Origin: Chitinophagaceae bacterium
GTDB lineage: Bacteria; Bacteroidota; Bacteroidia; Chitinophagales; Chitinophagaceae
Direction: 5' to 3'
NCBI GenBank assembly: GCA_947447815.1
Contig: CANFLJ010000019.1
Location: 1-12,564 of the forward strand
Length of the DNA: 12,564 nt
The stretch's first letter is position 1, and each line of letters opens with the position of its first letter. A program made the translations under genes and the position numbers. Of this stretch, positions 7,201 to 12,564 are shown piece after piece. The notes beneath the pieces were generated by a model. That model was given only the letters and a program-made list of their open reading frames with translations, was not told where the DNA came from and searched no databases.

Positions 7201-9108
7201 AACAATATATTTTGCGGAATCGCCACAACCACCAGGAATTATTACTTTATACCAAATTGTATCAATACCACCAGATACCCCAGTAACTATACCATTCTGA
7301 TTAACTATAGCTTTTGAAGTAGAATCACTATACCAAACGCCACCAGTTGAACTTTCAAATAATGTAATGCTTTTTCCAACACAAACACTGTTATTTCCAG
7401 TGATAGGCGCAACTACAGCTTGACCTTTTACGGTAAAAGAGATAAATGTAGAATCAGTACATCCATAAGCATTTGTAACAATATATCGAATGGTGTCTTT
7501 ACCTGCGGAGACTCCTGTTACCAGCCCAGAACTTGTAATGGTAGTAATTGCAGCGTTTGTACTAACCCAGGTGCCTCCCAATGTAGTATCATATAAATTA
7601 ACTGTTTTACTTACACACACCGTACTATCAAGTGTAATTGCCCCAATTTGAGGAAGGTTGTTTACGTTGATTACAAATAATGCAAAATCAGGGCAGCCTC
7701 CTGCTGAATTAATAATGTATTTAATAGTATCAATACCTCCTTTTATACCTTTTACAATTCCTGACGAATTGATAGTAGCTATCAAAGTATCTTTACTAGA
7801 CCACACCCCTCCTATTGAAAGGTCTGACAATTGAATGGTTTTCCCTACACAAACAACTTGATTTCCAGTAATTGGCAAAACCGGTGATGCAGGATTTGAT
7901 ACAACTGTAGTAAGAGCACTAGAACAATTTGAAGAACCAACAGACTGAACATAATAGTTAGTGCTATTTGTTATTGAGGGTAAAGTAATTGTGTCGCCAC
8001 TTCCAATCAATACTGTGCCAGCAGCATCACTATACCAATTGTAGGTAAGAGACTGTTGAGGGTTGGATACAATTAAACTAAATGGTTGACCAGAACAAGC
8101 GATTACAGGACTTTTTACAGTAGGGGGAAGTGGAGAGGCTACTACAATAGAATCTGGCGTTAAAGTACTTCCAGGACATCCTGTAGTGTTATTAATAGTT
8201 TGAACATAATATATAATAGATGTGCTTGGATTCGGGGGACTATATGTGTTTCCAACTCCTAAAAAATTGCCGTTGTAGGGAGCATCATACCAAATATAAT
8301 TTTGATTAGGGTCTGGATTTTGAATATTAAATGTTACTGGTGTACCAGGACAAACTGTATCGTTTGAAACTATAGGCTTTACAATACTGGTAACAGCCCC
8401 AGAAATTGCAAAAACAAAAATACGATTTACAGTTGAAACTGTTGAAGAGGTAACATTTGTAATTGAAATAGACATTAGCGTTTTAGCACAAGGGACTACG
8501 AAATCAAAAGCATATAAATTAGGAGTTCCTAAAGGAGCTGAGTTATAGGAGAATGGTGTTGCGGTTCTGCCTAATCTACCAAATCCATTATAAACAAGAG
8601 GTAAGGCCGGTGTAGAATTAAAAAACCAGTCTGGTACAGCTTTATTAGTAAATGCCAGATTGGTACCATCAGAAAAATTAAATACCACGTTCATTTTAGC
8701 AGCATTTTCGGTCGCTAACACCGCTAAGCTAATATTGGTATAATCAGCTGGCGTTTGTAACGTTAAAGTTTGGGTACTACCTGTAAAAACATTCAACACT
8801 TCATTTCCATTAAATGGAGCCATCTGATACGTTCTTAATCCAGATATAAGTGTACCATTATTTGGTAACCCATACGTATTAGCCGGGGTAAAACTATTTG
8901 CAGTTGCAAATTGCTTTGTACATATAATATTATTGGATAAATCCATCGCCGCTGAAGTAACTGGTATTGCTGAATTACCAGTTCCTTCAGCTACTACATC
9001 CATATTAAAGCCTGTTACTGGTATAGGCGAATATGTCTGAGAAAAAATTAAAACAGATATTAAAGAAAAACAAATTAATAAAATAAACCTCATACCTTTT
9101 TTTTTCAT
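4297..9108 (-). CDS. Giant secreted Ig-repeat surface protein with type B T9SS C-terminal domain
   Basis: The 1603-residue product looks like a long, stalk-like surface adhesin. Signal peptide: residues 1-23 (cleavage near IFS-Q24). Modules: 24-242, the N-terminal beta-rich domain shared with the 996-residue paralogue (GFNMD, AEGTGNS, GLPNNG, PDW, FAISG); 247-405, two Ig-like modules (IWYDA, NWYSD cores); 412-1257, eleven Big_2-like repeats of about 77 residues; about 1263-1436, two PKD-like domains (YLWNFND; IWYLGDG); 1439-1516, a further Ig-like module; 1520-1603, a canonical CHU_C type B sorting domain (IPNVFSPNGDGVHDTWDI, FNRYGQLVY, SWDGTYDGK, GVYYYII, final TVLR). The ATG at 9108 is followed by nine A's and a second in-frame ATG five codons on, so the start could be either. 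It begins 17 nt after the stop of the PNGase-F-related gene, so the two are probably co-transcribed. Its export helper could be the PorP/SprF gene at 1-928 or one elsewhere. Confidence 0.94.
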   Translation of the reverse strand: MKKKGMRFILLICFSLISVLIFSQTYSPIPVTGFNMDVVAEGTGNSAIPVTSAAMDLSNNIICTKQFATANSFTPANTYGLPNNGTLISGLRTYQMAPFNGNEVLNVFTGSTQTLTLQTPADYTNISLAVLATENAAKMNVVFNFSDGTNLAFTNKAVPDWFFNSTPALPLVYNGFGRLGRTATPFSYNSAPLGTPNLYAFDFVVPCAKTLMSISITNVTSSTVSTVNRIFVFAISGAVTSIVKPIVSNDTVCPGTPVTFNIQNPDPNQNYIWYDAPYNGNFLGVGNTYSPPNPSTSIIYYVQTINNTTGCPGSTLTPDSIVVASPLPPTVKSPVIACSGQPFSLIVSNPQQSLTYNWYSDAAGTVLIGSGDTITLPSITNSTNYYVQSVGSSNCSSALTTVVSNPASPVLPITGNQVVCVGKTIQLSDLSIGGVWSSKDTLIATINSSGIVKGIKGGIDTIKYIINSAGGCPDFALFVINVNNLPQIGAITLDSTVCVSKTVNLYDTTLGGTWVSTNAAITTITSSGLVTGVSAGKDTIRYIVTNAYGCTDSTFISFTVKGQAVVAPITGNNSVCVGKSITLFESSTGGVWYSDSTSKAIVNQNGIVTGVSGGIDTIWYKVIIPGGCGDSAKYIVNVNSLPVIGKIDGDSILCSGKQTILTATTLGGQWVSANINIATINSLGTVTAVSPGIDSIKYIVTNVNGCVDSLIHPFTVKAQPIAAPITGPNQICVGKNISLIETSTGGVWTNDFANISTVVNGVVKGILAGVDTIRYKIVIPGGCSDSAKYVITVSAIPQISSITGNSSICVGKTTTLTESTPNGIWYSCNINIATISSGVVQALNIGIDTIKYVVINSNGCSDSVYFKMTVNPIPIVAPITGNNVLCAGSKTTLSATTAGGIWVNQYPSIAGFNALGILTGIKVGVDTIKYIVTNNMGCSDSVNFPVIVNALPVISPITGTNSFCIGKSTSLLEATAGGVWVNTNPLIASDNGNGNFTGISVGKDTIRYIVFNGCVDSVFTVLSVNQLPVLSSIKGADSVCISKSIVLSDSTSGGIWFSTNANLATINNIGLLNGINGGNLTIRYIVTDINGCADSVAKTITIISPSIAPIQGLNSICIGSNTTMQDSTKGGYWSSSNPSIANIDTAGKVIGIIAGNTNITYTVNNAIGCTNQVIKPFTINPLPIIPSIIGGSSVCVGKSLFLNNTSSSPGVWASNNPIIASVNGGSVTGNAIGYTTIKYTVTDLNGCIDSTSIQFTVKAFPKANFILPNSICLPEGKGQFVNSSIIPLGAQVVSYLWNFNDPNDLSNSIAINPVHQFKIPIKQPSYDIKLSVEADGCSTDTTITMLSSIIHTQPIAAFGITPTSGEVCLNNPVQFIDNSPQPIVKSIWYLGDGTIDTSFSLSYIYSNATDYWVNHAVIDGFGCISTNNSQTHIIVDPYPTVDAGIDKYVLHGDSTLLSPTVTGDSLSYSWTPSSFLNNPYILNPTCTPLNDATFTLTVTGKNGCANSSSIKVIVLNTIGIPNVFSPNGDGVHDTWDITNLVKYPGLTVKVFNRYGQLVYNSFGYAKSWDGTYDGKKLPIGVYYYIIDPGNGANKLSGSVTVLR
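5338..7875 (-). repeat. Eleven tandem Big_2-like repeats of about 77 residues (about 232 bp)
   Basis: Units in the 1603-residue protein begin near residues 412, 488, 568, 645, 724, 801, 878, 956, 1032, 1108 and 1187. Pattern: (P/S)ITGxNxxCxGK, L, xGGxW, I-x-x-x-G-x-V-x-G, GxDTIxYxV, GCxDS, V-x-x-x-P. Almost every unit has exactly two Cys (xCxGK and GCxDS), suggesting one disulfide per domain or between neighbours; unit 6 has a third (Cys828). Repeats 1-6 also show an alternating two-unit higher-order period. Divergence is enough that no long DNA identity is obvious, unlike the 156-bp array. Confidence 0.93.
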
Positions 9109-9125
9109 TCATGAAACATAACATT

Positions 9126-11360
9126 CTAAAATTCCTTTAAAAGTTTTTGAATAACTTTTTCACCATCTGCCATTATTTCAAGCATATAAATACCATGTGA
9201 TAAATTGTTTAACCCATCCACTTTTATTTGATTTAAACCTTTCTGAAACTCAAACTTAAGTTGTTTTTGTATAAGCCCTTGAATATCGTAAATATTAATT
9301 ATCGCATTTTTCTTTTTAATAGTGGAAACTTTCACATAAATAAAATCTTTAAATGGATTAGGTTCTACAGACACAATTTCTAAACTATTAGTTACTGGTT
9401 TTATTGTAAGTACTTCACTATATTTAAATTTGCCATCATTATCTACCATTTTTAATCTATAATAATATATCTCTGCTTTTACATCGGGAGTATGAGTTGT
9501 ATTATAAAAAGATGTTGAAGCATTAGTTCCAGAAGCTTTAGATTCTGATACTTTTGAGAATTCTAACCCATTTATAGAATACTCAAGGTCAAAATGATTA
9601 GTATTAGTTTCATGAGAAGTTTCCCAATATAAATAGTTGCTCTTACCCTGCCATTTTCCATTGAAAGACAATAAATCTAGTGGCAACAAAGCTCCAACTC
9701 TAAAATATTGATTAAAGCCACATCCAAAGTCCTGAGAATTTGTTGCTGAAGCAGTGTAATCAACCAATCCATTTGTTAAATGGATTAAAGTACCATTCAT
9801 TTGATTCACAGTAAAATAACCAGTTCCACCGCCAGTGTTTGCCCACCAATATAATCCATTGCATCCAGCATCAGTCACAACTAATTTATAACATCCAGCT
9901 GGAATATTTACTAAAGTATCAAGATATTTAGTATTTATAGCTGTAGGTATTCTTTGTTTAATGATATTACCATTTAAATCCTCCACTCTCCATTTGGTAT
10001 CAGCTGTTGCATTTGATCTAATTGTTAACTTAAAAGTACTAGGCCAATCTGGTGCTGTTGCAAAGGTGCTTGTCAATGTATCATTTATGGAATAAGAATC
10101 AGCAACACCATTAACTTGCTGTATAGTAGCAATAAATACGCTTTGATTACTAGCTGGCATTTTTGAAATAGGAGATAGATCCTGTAGAGTAATTAAAGTA
10201 TCTTTCATTGGAATTAAATTAATCCCCGATACAGTGTAATTCTGAAGGGCTTGACCTTTAACTCCATATTCAAATGTGATAGAATTTATATTGGTAGCTC
10301 CAGTATTTTTAATACTTATTACAGGACTACCACAAACTGGATTTTCACGATAATTTCCTTCGTAATTCGTAGGAGACACAATCCGCTCAATAGATGCATC
10401 CAAAGATTTATTGTATGCTCCATAGAAAAACAACCCAGAGGATATTGTATATGAGCCAGAAGGTGTACTAACAGAATAAGGTTGCATTTTTACATTTACA
10501 CTAATGTTGCTATCAGATATCACACCTGGTATTTTATGTATATTTGGTGCTATTAAATTTCCTGGACACCAATTGGCTCTATTATATACCCAAGTACCGG
10601 ACTGAGGATATAATTCATTACTTCCACAATCATTTCTCCATAAAGTTGTTTGTTGTACTAATTTAGTTCCAGCATAAACTAAATAATATTTACTACAAAA
10701 TTCACCACATCCATTTGCATCACTTCCATGACCTGTTGCAGTAAATTTCATTTCACCAAATTGACTTCCATTAGGTGCTTTTGCAGTAACTGAAGCTAAG
10801 TGATTATTAATTGGATCGGTAGTACTACCATAAGTGAAAGAACCATTCCACAATTTTTTAATTCCTAATACATTTCTTGGTGGAGTCCCTTCTATAAAAG
10901 CGAACTTAATATCACCTGTAAATCCTCCTGAATAGCCTGAATATAAAAGCCGAATAGTGGCACTATCTTTTAATAAAGGATAGTAATCAGTAACATCAAA
11001 ATAATAGCGTTGTTGCCAAGCCCAAGGAGTTCTTGGGTAAGAAGCATTTGCATAAGGGGTAATTAATCTGGCTAGTTCAAACGTATCAGTTGATGTCATC
11101 AAAAAATTTTGGATAGTATAATCCCAATCACCACAATACTGTGAACCCGCAGGGCACTGGTACTTTCCTAAAGTAAAAACCATTATAATCTTTCTATAGG
11201 AGGCTGAACCATCTGGAAATTTGACGCGATTATCGAAGTTATTATAATAGTCCAGTTGTAATCCACTATGTGCCTGAACCCAAGTAGTGTCCCCTGGACT
11301 TGCTTTTAATATCCCACTAATAATTATTAATGCAAAAATTATATAAAATTGCTTTTTCAT
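9126..11360 (-). CDS. Peptide-N-glycosidase F-related secreted protein with type A T9SS sorting domain
   Basis: PNGase F hydrolyses the amide link between Asn and N-glycans. Numbering from the ATG at 11360 (744 residues): signal peptide 1-20; residues 27-313 match the two PNGase F jelly-roll domains. CGDWDY carries Asp80, matching catalytic Asp60; GCGEFC carries Glu220, matching Glu206; NRANWCPG matches DRAGWCPG, keeping Arg261. Cys pairs 69/76, 218/222 and 245/265 match the three PNGase F disulfides. The stretch aligned to Glu118-Trp120 reads YSGYS (140-144), and Arg61 is replaced by Tyr, so activity or specificity may differ. Downstream: 438-556, a domain with Cys490, 500 and 547; 563-654, a fibronectin-like module (YLYWETSHE...YYYRLKMVDNDG); 660-744, a type A sorting domain (VEPNPF...GIYMLEI). 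A longer reading from a GTG at 11381 adds seven unlikely residues; the ATG followed by KKQFYIIFALII is the natural signal-peptide start. The giant adhesin gene follows 17 nt later. Confidence 0.88.
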   Translation of the reverse strand: MKKQFYIIFALIIISGILKASPGDTTWVQAHSGLQLDYYNNFDNRVKFPDGSASYRKIIMVFTLGKYQCPAGSQYCGDWDYTIQNFLMTSTDTFELARLITPYANASYPRTPWAWQQRYYFDVTDYYPLLKDSATIRLLYSGYSGGFTGDIKFAFIEGTPPRNVLGIKKLWNGSFTYGSTTDPINNHLASVTAKAPNGSQFGEMKFTATGHGSDANGCGEFCSKYYLVYAGTKLVQQTTLWRNDCGSNELYPQSGTWVYNRANWCPGNLIAPNIHKIPGVISDSNISVNVKMQPYSVSTPSGSYTISSGLFFYGAYNKSLDASIERIVSPTNYEGNYRENPVCGSPVISIKNTGATNINSITFEYGVKGQALQNYTVSGINLIPMKDTLITLQDLSPISKMPASNQSVFIATIQQVNGVADSYSINDTLTSTFATAPDWPSTFKLTIRSNATADTKWRVEDLNGNIIKQRIPTAINTKYLDTLVNIPAGCYKLVVTDAGCNGLYWWANTGGGTGYFTVNQMNGTLIHLTNGLVDYTASATNSQDFGCGFNQYFRVGALLPLDLLSFNGKWQGKSNYLYWETSHETNTNHFDLEYSINGLEFSKVSESKASGTNASTSFYNTTHTPDVKAEIYYYRLKMVDNDGKFKYSEVLTIKPVTNSLEIVSVEPNPFKDFIYVKVSTIKKKNAIINIYDIQGLIQKQLKFEFQKGLNQIKVDGLNNLSHGIYMLEIMADGEKVIQKLLKEF

Positions 11361-11404
11361 TATTGAACTTTTATTAATCACTTTTTATAATAAATCACTA
11401 TAGT

Positions 11405-11439
11405 ATAATTGCAGCTATTTAATAAAAAGCTGCAATTAT
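11405..11439 (-). terminator. Perfect 12-bp inverted repeat between the small gene and the PNGase-F-related gene
   Basis: ATAATTGCAGCT (11405-11416) pairs perfectly with AGCTGCAATTAT (11428-11439) around an 11-nt loop. It starts 25 nt after the stop of the 80-residue gene and ends 44 nt before the ATG at 11360. It is a good hairpin, but on the transcribed (minus) strand it is not followed by a U-tract; a T-run (TATTTTTC) lies on the plus-strand side instead. It may be a terminator for the small gene, an mRNA-stabilising 3' end, or a 5' leader structure of the PNGase-like gene. Confidence 0.45.
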
Positions 11440-11464
11440 TATTTTTCTGGCGTTGAAAATTAAA

Positions 11465-11707
11465 CTAACTTTTACAATTACTACTTTTCTTATTAACTCC
11501 TAAGCTTGCACCCGCAGCAAGCAGGATAAGACTAAGGCCTCCATCAAATGGTACTCCTCCATCTCCTCCTCCACCATTATTATTGGGAGTAAAACCACCA
11601 CCTGTTCCTGGACCAGGATCCGGAATAGATGGTTGTGCAGATGATTTTACTACCCCAAGCATCATCACCAATACTATGATAACCATTGATTTTAATATAC
11701 TTTTCAT
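11465..11707 (-). CDS. Small secreted protein with PID-CTERM-like C-terminal sorting tail
   Basis: The 80-residue product has a signal peptide (1-24, ending KSSA before Gln25). A Pro/Gly/Asn-rich linker follows (25-51; PDPGPGTGGG, PNNNGGGG). The C-terminal tail is VPFDGG (52-57), a short hydrophobic segment LSLILLAAGASLGV (58-71) and a basic end NKKSSNCKS. This tripartite ending is what I know from Bacteroidota mini-proteins annotated with a PID-CTERM (P-I-D-G-G) sorting domain, with Phe in place of Ile. Such tails resemble exosortase-type signals: a motif, one membrane span and a basic anchor. The processing enzyme is not in this window. The mature protein would be almost only the flexible linker, so it may be a surface-anchored or released peptide; function unknown. 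It starts 32 nt after the upstream type A cargo gene and is probably co-transcribed with it. Cys78 near the C-terminus is notable. Confidence 0.8.
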   Translation of the reverse strand: MKSILKSMVIIVLVMMLGVVKSSAQPSIPDPGPGTGGGFTPNNNGGGGDGGVPFDGGLSLILLAAGASLGVNKKSSNCKS

Positions 11708-11716
11708 TTTCTTTTC

Positions 11717-11724
11717 GTTTATCT
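11717..11724 (-). promoter_or_regulatory. AGATAAAC leader element 9 nt before the small-protein start
   Basis: The 8-mer AGATAAAC (minus strand) ends 9 nt before the ATG at 11707, matching sequence and spacing of the copy before the PorP/SprF start. The spacer here is A-rich (GAAAAGAAA), typical of Bacteroidota initiation regions lacking a strong Shine-Dalgarno site. Confidence 0.3.
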
Positions 11725-11739
11725 TGTTCTTAATGATGA

Positions 11740-12564
11740 TTATTTAGCTAATATTTCAGTTTGATATACAGATTTACCTTCTGCGCTTTTCAGTACCAGT
11801 GTATACACACCACTTGATAAAGCTTTACTCATGGAAATAGTTTCCGTTTTTGATCCTTCTACGTGTGTAATTGGCGTACTGAATACTTCCTGACCAAAAC
11901 TATTAACCATTACTACATTGTATTTACCACTAGCAATGTTAGCAGTTTGAACCTTGAAAGATTTCGCAGTTACAGGGTTTGGAAATACACTGATGTTTCC
12001 TTTAACTGTTACTACAGGAACTACTTTGCTTTGTTTGAATACAACACTGAAACGGTCTTTATAGCTTTGTACATCTACACTTTTAGGAGTAAAGCTAATC
12101 AGGCTTCCAGCAGGCACTTCTGTATTCAACATATTGTCTCTTACATAAGCTTGTACATCAGCTACAGTAAAGTTGCTGATATCTGCTTTCAACTGATAGG
12201 TAGTATTAGCAGTTAACTGACCTAATCTTACTGGTAATACATCATTTACAGATGGCATTGGCAATCCATCGATGCTTAAGTCACTATTTGATTCTGTGAT
12301 AGAGATATTCTCGCCACCATTCATCATCTTGCTGGCATCTTCAGTTCCGATTGATTTAGTAAAGTTGTTGCTGAAGTTAGCAACCGTAGCATCTGCTAAA
12401 ACATTGTTCTTATATAGTTCAATTGACATTAAACTGGTTGCAGTTTGTCCAAATACATCATTGTTTGCAGCGCCTGTTGTTTTATCAGCTTCAGTAAATG
12501 TAATACTTGGAGTTGCATTACCATAGTTATTTACCAAGAACCCTTGACCTGACTGAATGTAATC
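11740..12564 (-). CDS. Secreted protein C-terminal part with type A T9SS sorting domain (5' end outside window)
   Basis: The reading frame is open from the right edge to the stop at 11740, giving 274 residues of a larger protein. The first residues read DYIQSGQGFLV, the IQSGQGFFV-like signature that comes before the sorting domain in many long Bacteroidota surface proteins. A beta-rich segment follows (ED-x-x-KMMNGGENISI; LSIDGLPMP; LPVRLGQLTANTTYQLKADISNF; DRFSVVFKQSK). The end is a type A sorting domain of about 75 residues (ISVFPNPV, VVMVNSFGQEVF, LSSGVYTLVLKSAEGK, final ILAK). The type A domain directs export through T9SS with removal of the domain and usually surface attachment. The in-frame TTG at 12535-12537 is an internal codon, not a start. 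The upstream catalytic or binding part is not visible, so the main function cannot be named. Next gene 32 nt downstream. Confidence 0.9.
   Translation of the reverse strand, partial: DYIQSGQGFLVNNYGNATPSITFTEADKTTGAANNDVFGQTATSLMSIELYKNNVLADATVANFSNNFTKSIGTEDASKMMNGGENISITESNSDLSIDGLPMPSVNDVLPVRLGQLTANTTYQLKADISNFTVADVQAYVRDNMLNTEVPAGSLISFTPKSVDVQSYKDRFSVVFKQSKVVPVVTVKGNISVFPNPVTAKSFKVQTANIASGKYNVVMVNSFGQEVFSTPITHVEGSKTETISMSKALSSGVYTLVLKSAEGKSVYQTEILAK

Noticed and set aside
11361..11381. GTG start at 11381 for the PNGase-F-related gene
   Set aside because: The ATG at 11360 begins a normal signal peptide (MKKQFYIIFALII); the seven extra residues add nothing recognisable.
11863..12526. Plus-strand open frames of 84-117 codons
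   Set aside because: They lie antisense to a clear sorting-domain gene, lack recognisable domains and look like shadows of its codon pattern.
12535..12537. TTG as the start of the rightmost gene
   Set aside because: The frame stays open to the window edge and the upstream residues complete the YIQSGQGF motif, so the gene continues beyond the window.

Overview
The window looks like a Bacteroidota chromosome segment, probably of the Chitinophagia/Sphingobacteriia kind. Evidence: a PorP/SprF-family gene, three different proteins ending in type IX secretion system (T9SS) sorting domains of type A or type B, moderately low GC, few Shine-Dalgarno-like sites, and A-rich start regions. The species assignment is inference. 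All six genes lie on the minus strand, so the region is read from right (12564) to left (1).

Layout in transcription order. (1) 12564-11740: the C-terminal part of a secreted protein with a type A T9SS sorting domain; its 5' end lies outside the window. (2) 11707-11465: an 80-residue secreted or membrane-anchored small protein with a Gly/Pro/Asn-rich linker and a C-terminal PFDGG-hydrophobic-basic tail resembling the PID-CTERM sorting signal. (3) A 104-nt gap with a perfect 12-bp inverted repeat. (4) 11360-9126: a peptide-N-glycosidase F-related enzyme with a type A sorting domain. (5) 9108-4297, 17 nt further on: a 1603-residue repeat-rich surface protein with a type B (CHU_C, gliding-motility-associated) C-terminus. 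(6) A 357-nt very AT-rich gap. (7) 3939-949: a 996-residue paralogue of (5) with the same N-terminal module, fewer Ig-like repeats, a perfectly periodic 5 x 52-residue array and a divergent type B C-terminus. (8) 928-1, 20 nt further on: a PorP/SprF outer-membrane protein running off the left edge.

How it may work: the cargo proteins would cross the inner membrane by Sec and the outer membrane by T9SS. PorP/SprF-like proteins are known helpers for type B cargo, so the 996-residue protein and the PorP/SprF gene look like a cargo-helper pair. The two long proteins look like modular adhesins or surface filaments. The PNGase-F-related enzyme next to them suggests a surface program for contacting and trimming glycoproteins (inference).

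The most interesting signals are the two-repeat super-periodicity in the 1603-residue protein, the exact 156-bp array in its paralogue, the PNGase-F-like active site that keeps Asp60 and Glu206 equivalents but seems to lack Glu118, and the PID-CTERM-like mini-protein. No RNA genes, insertion sequences, CRISPR arrays or attachment sites were seen.
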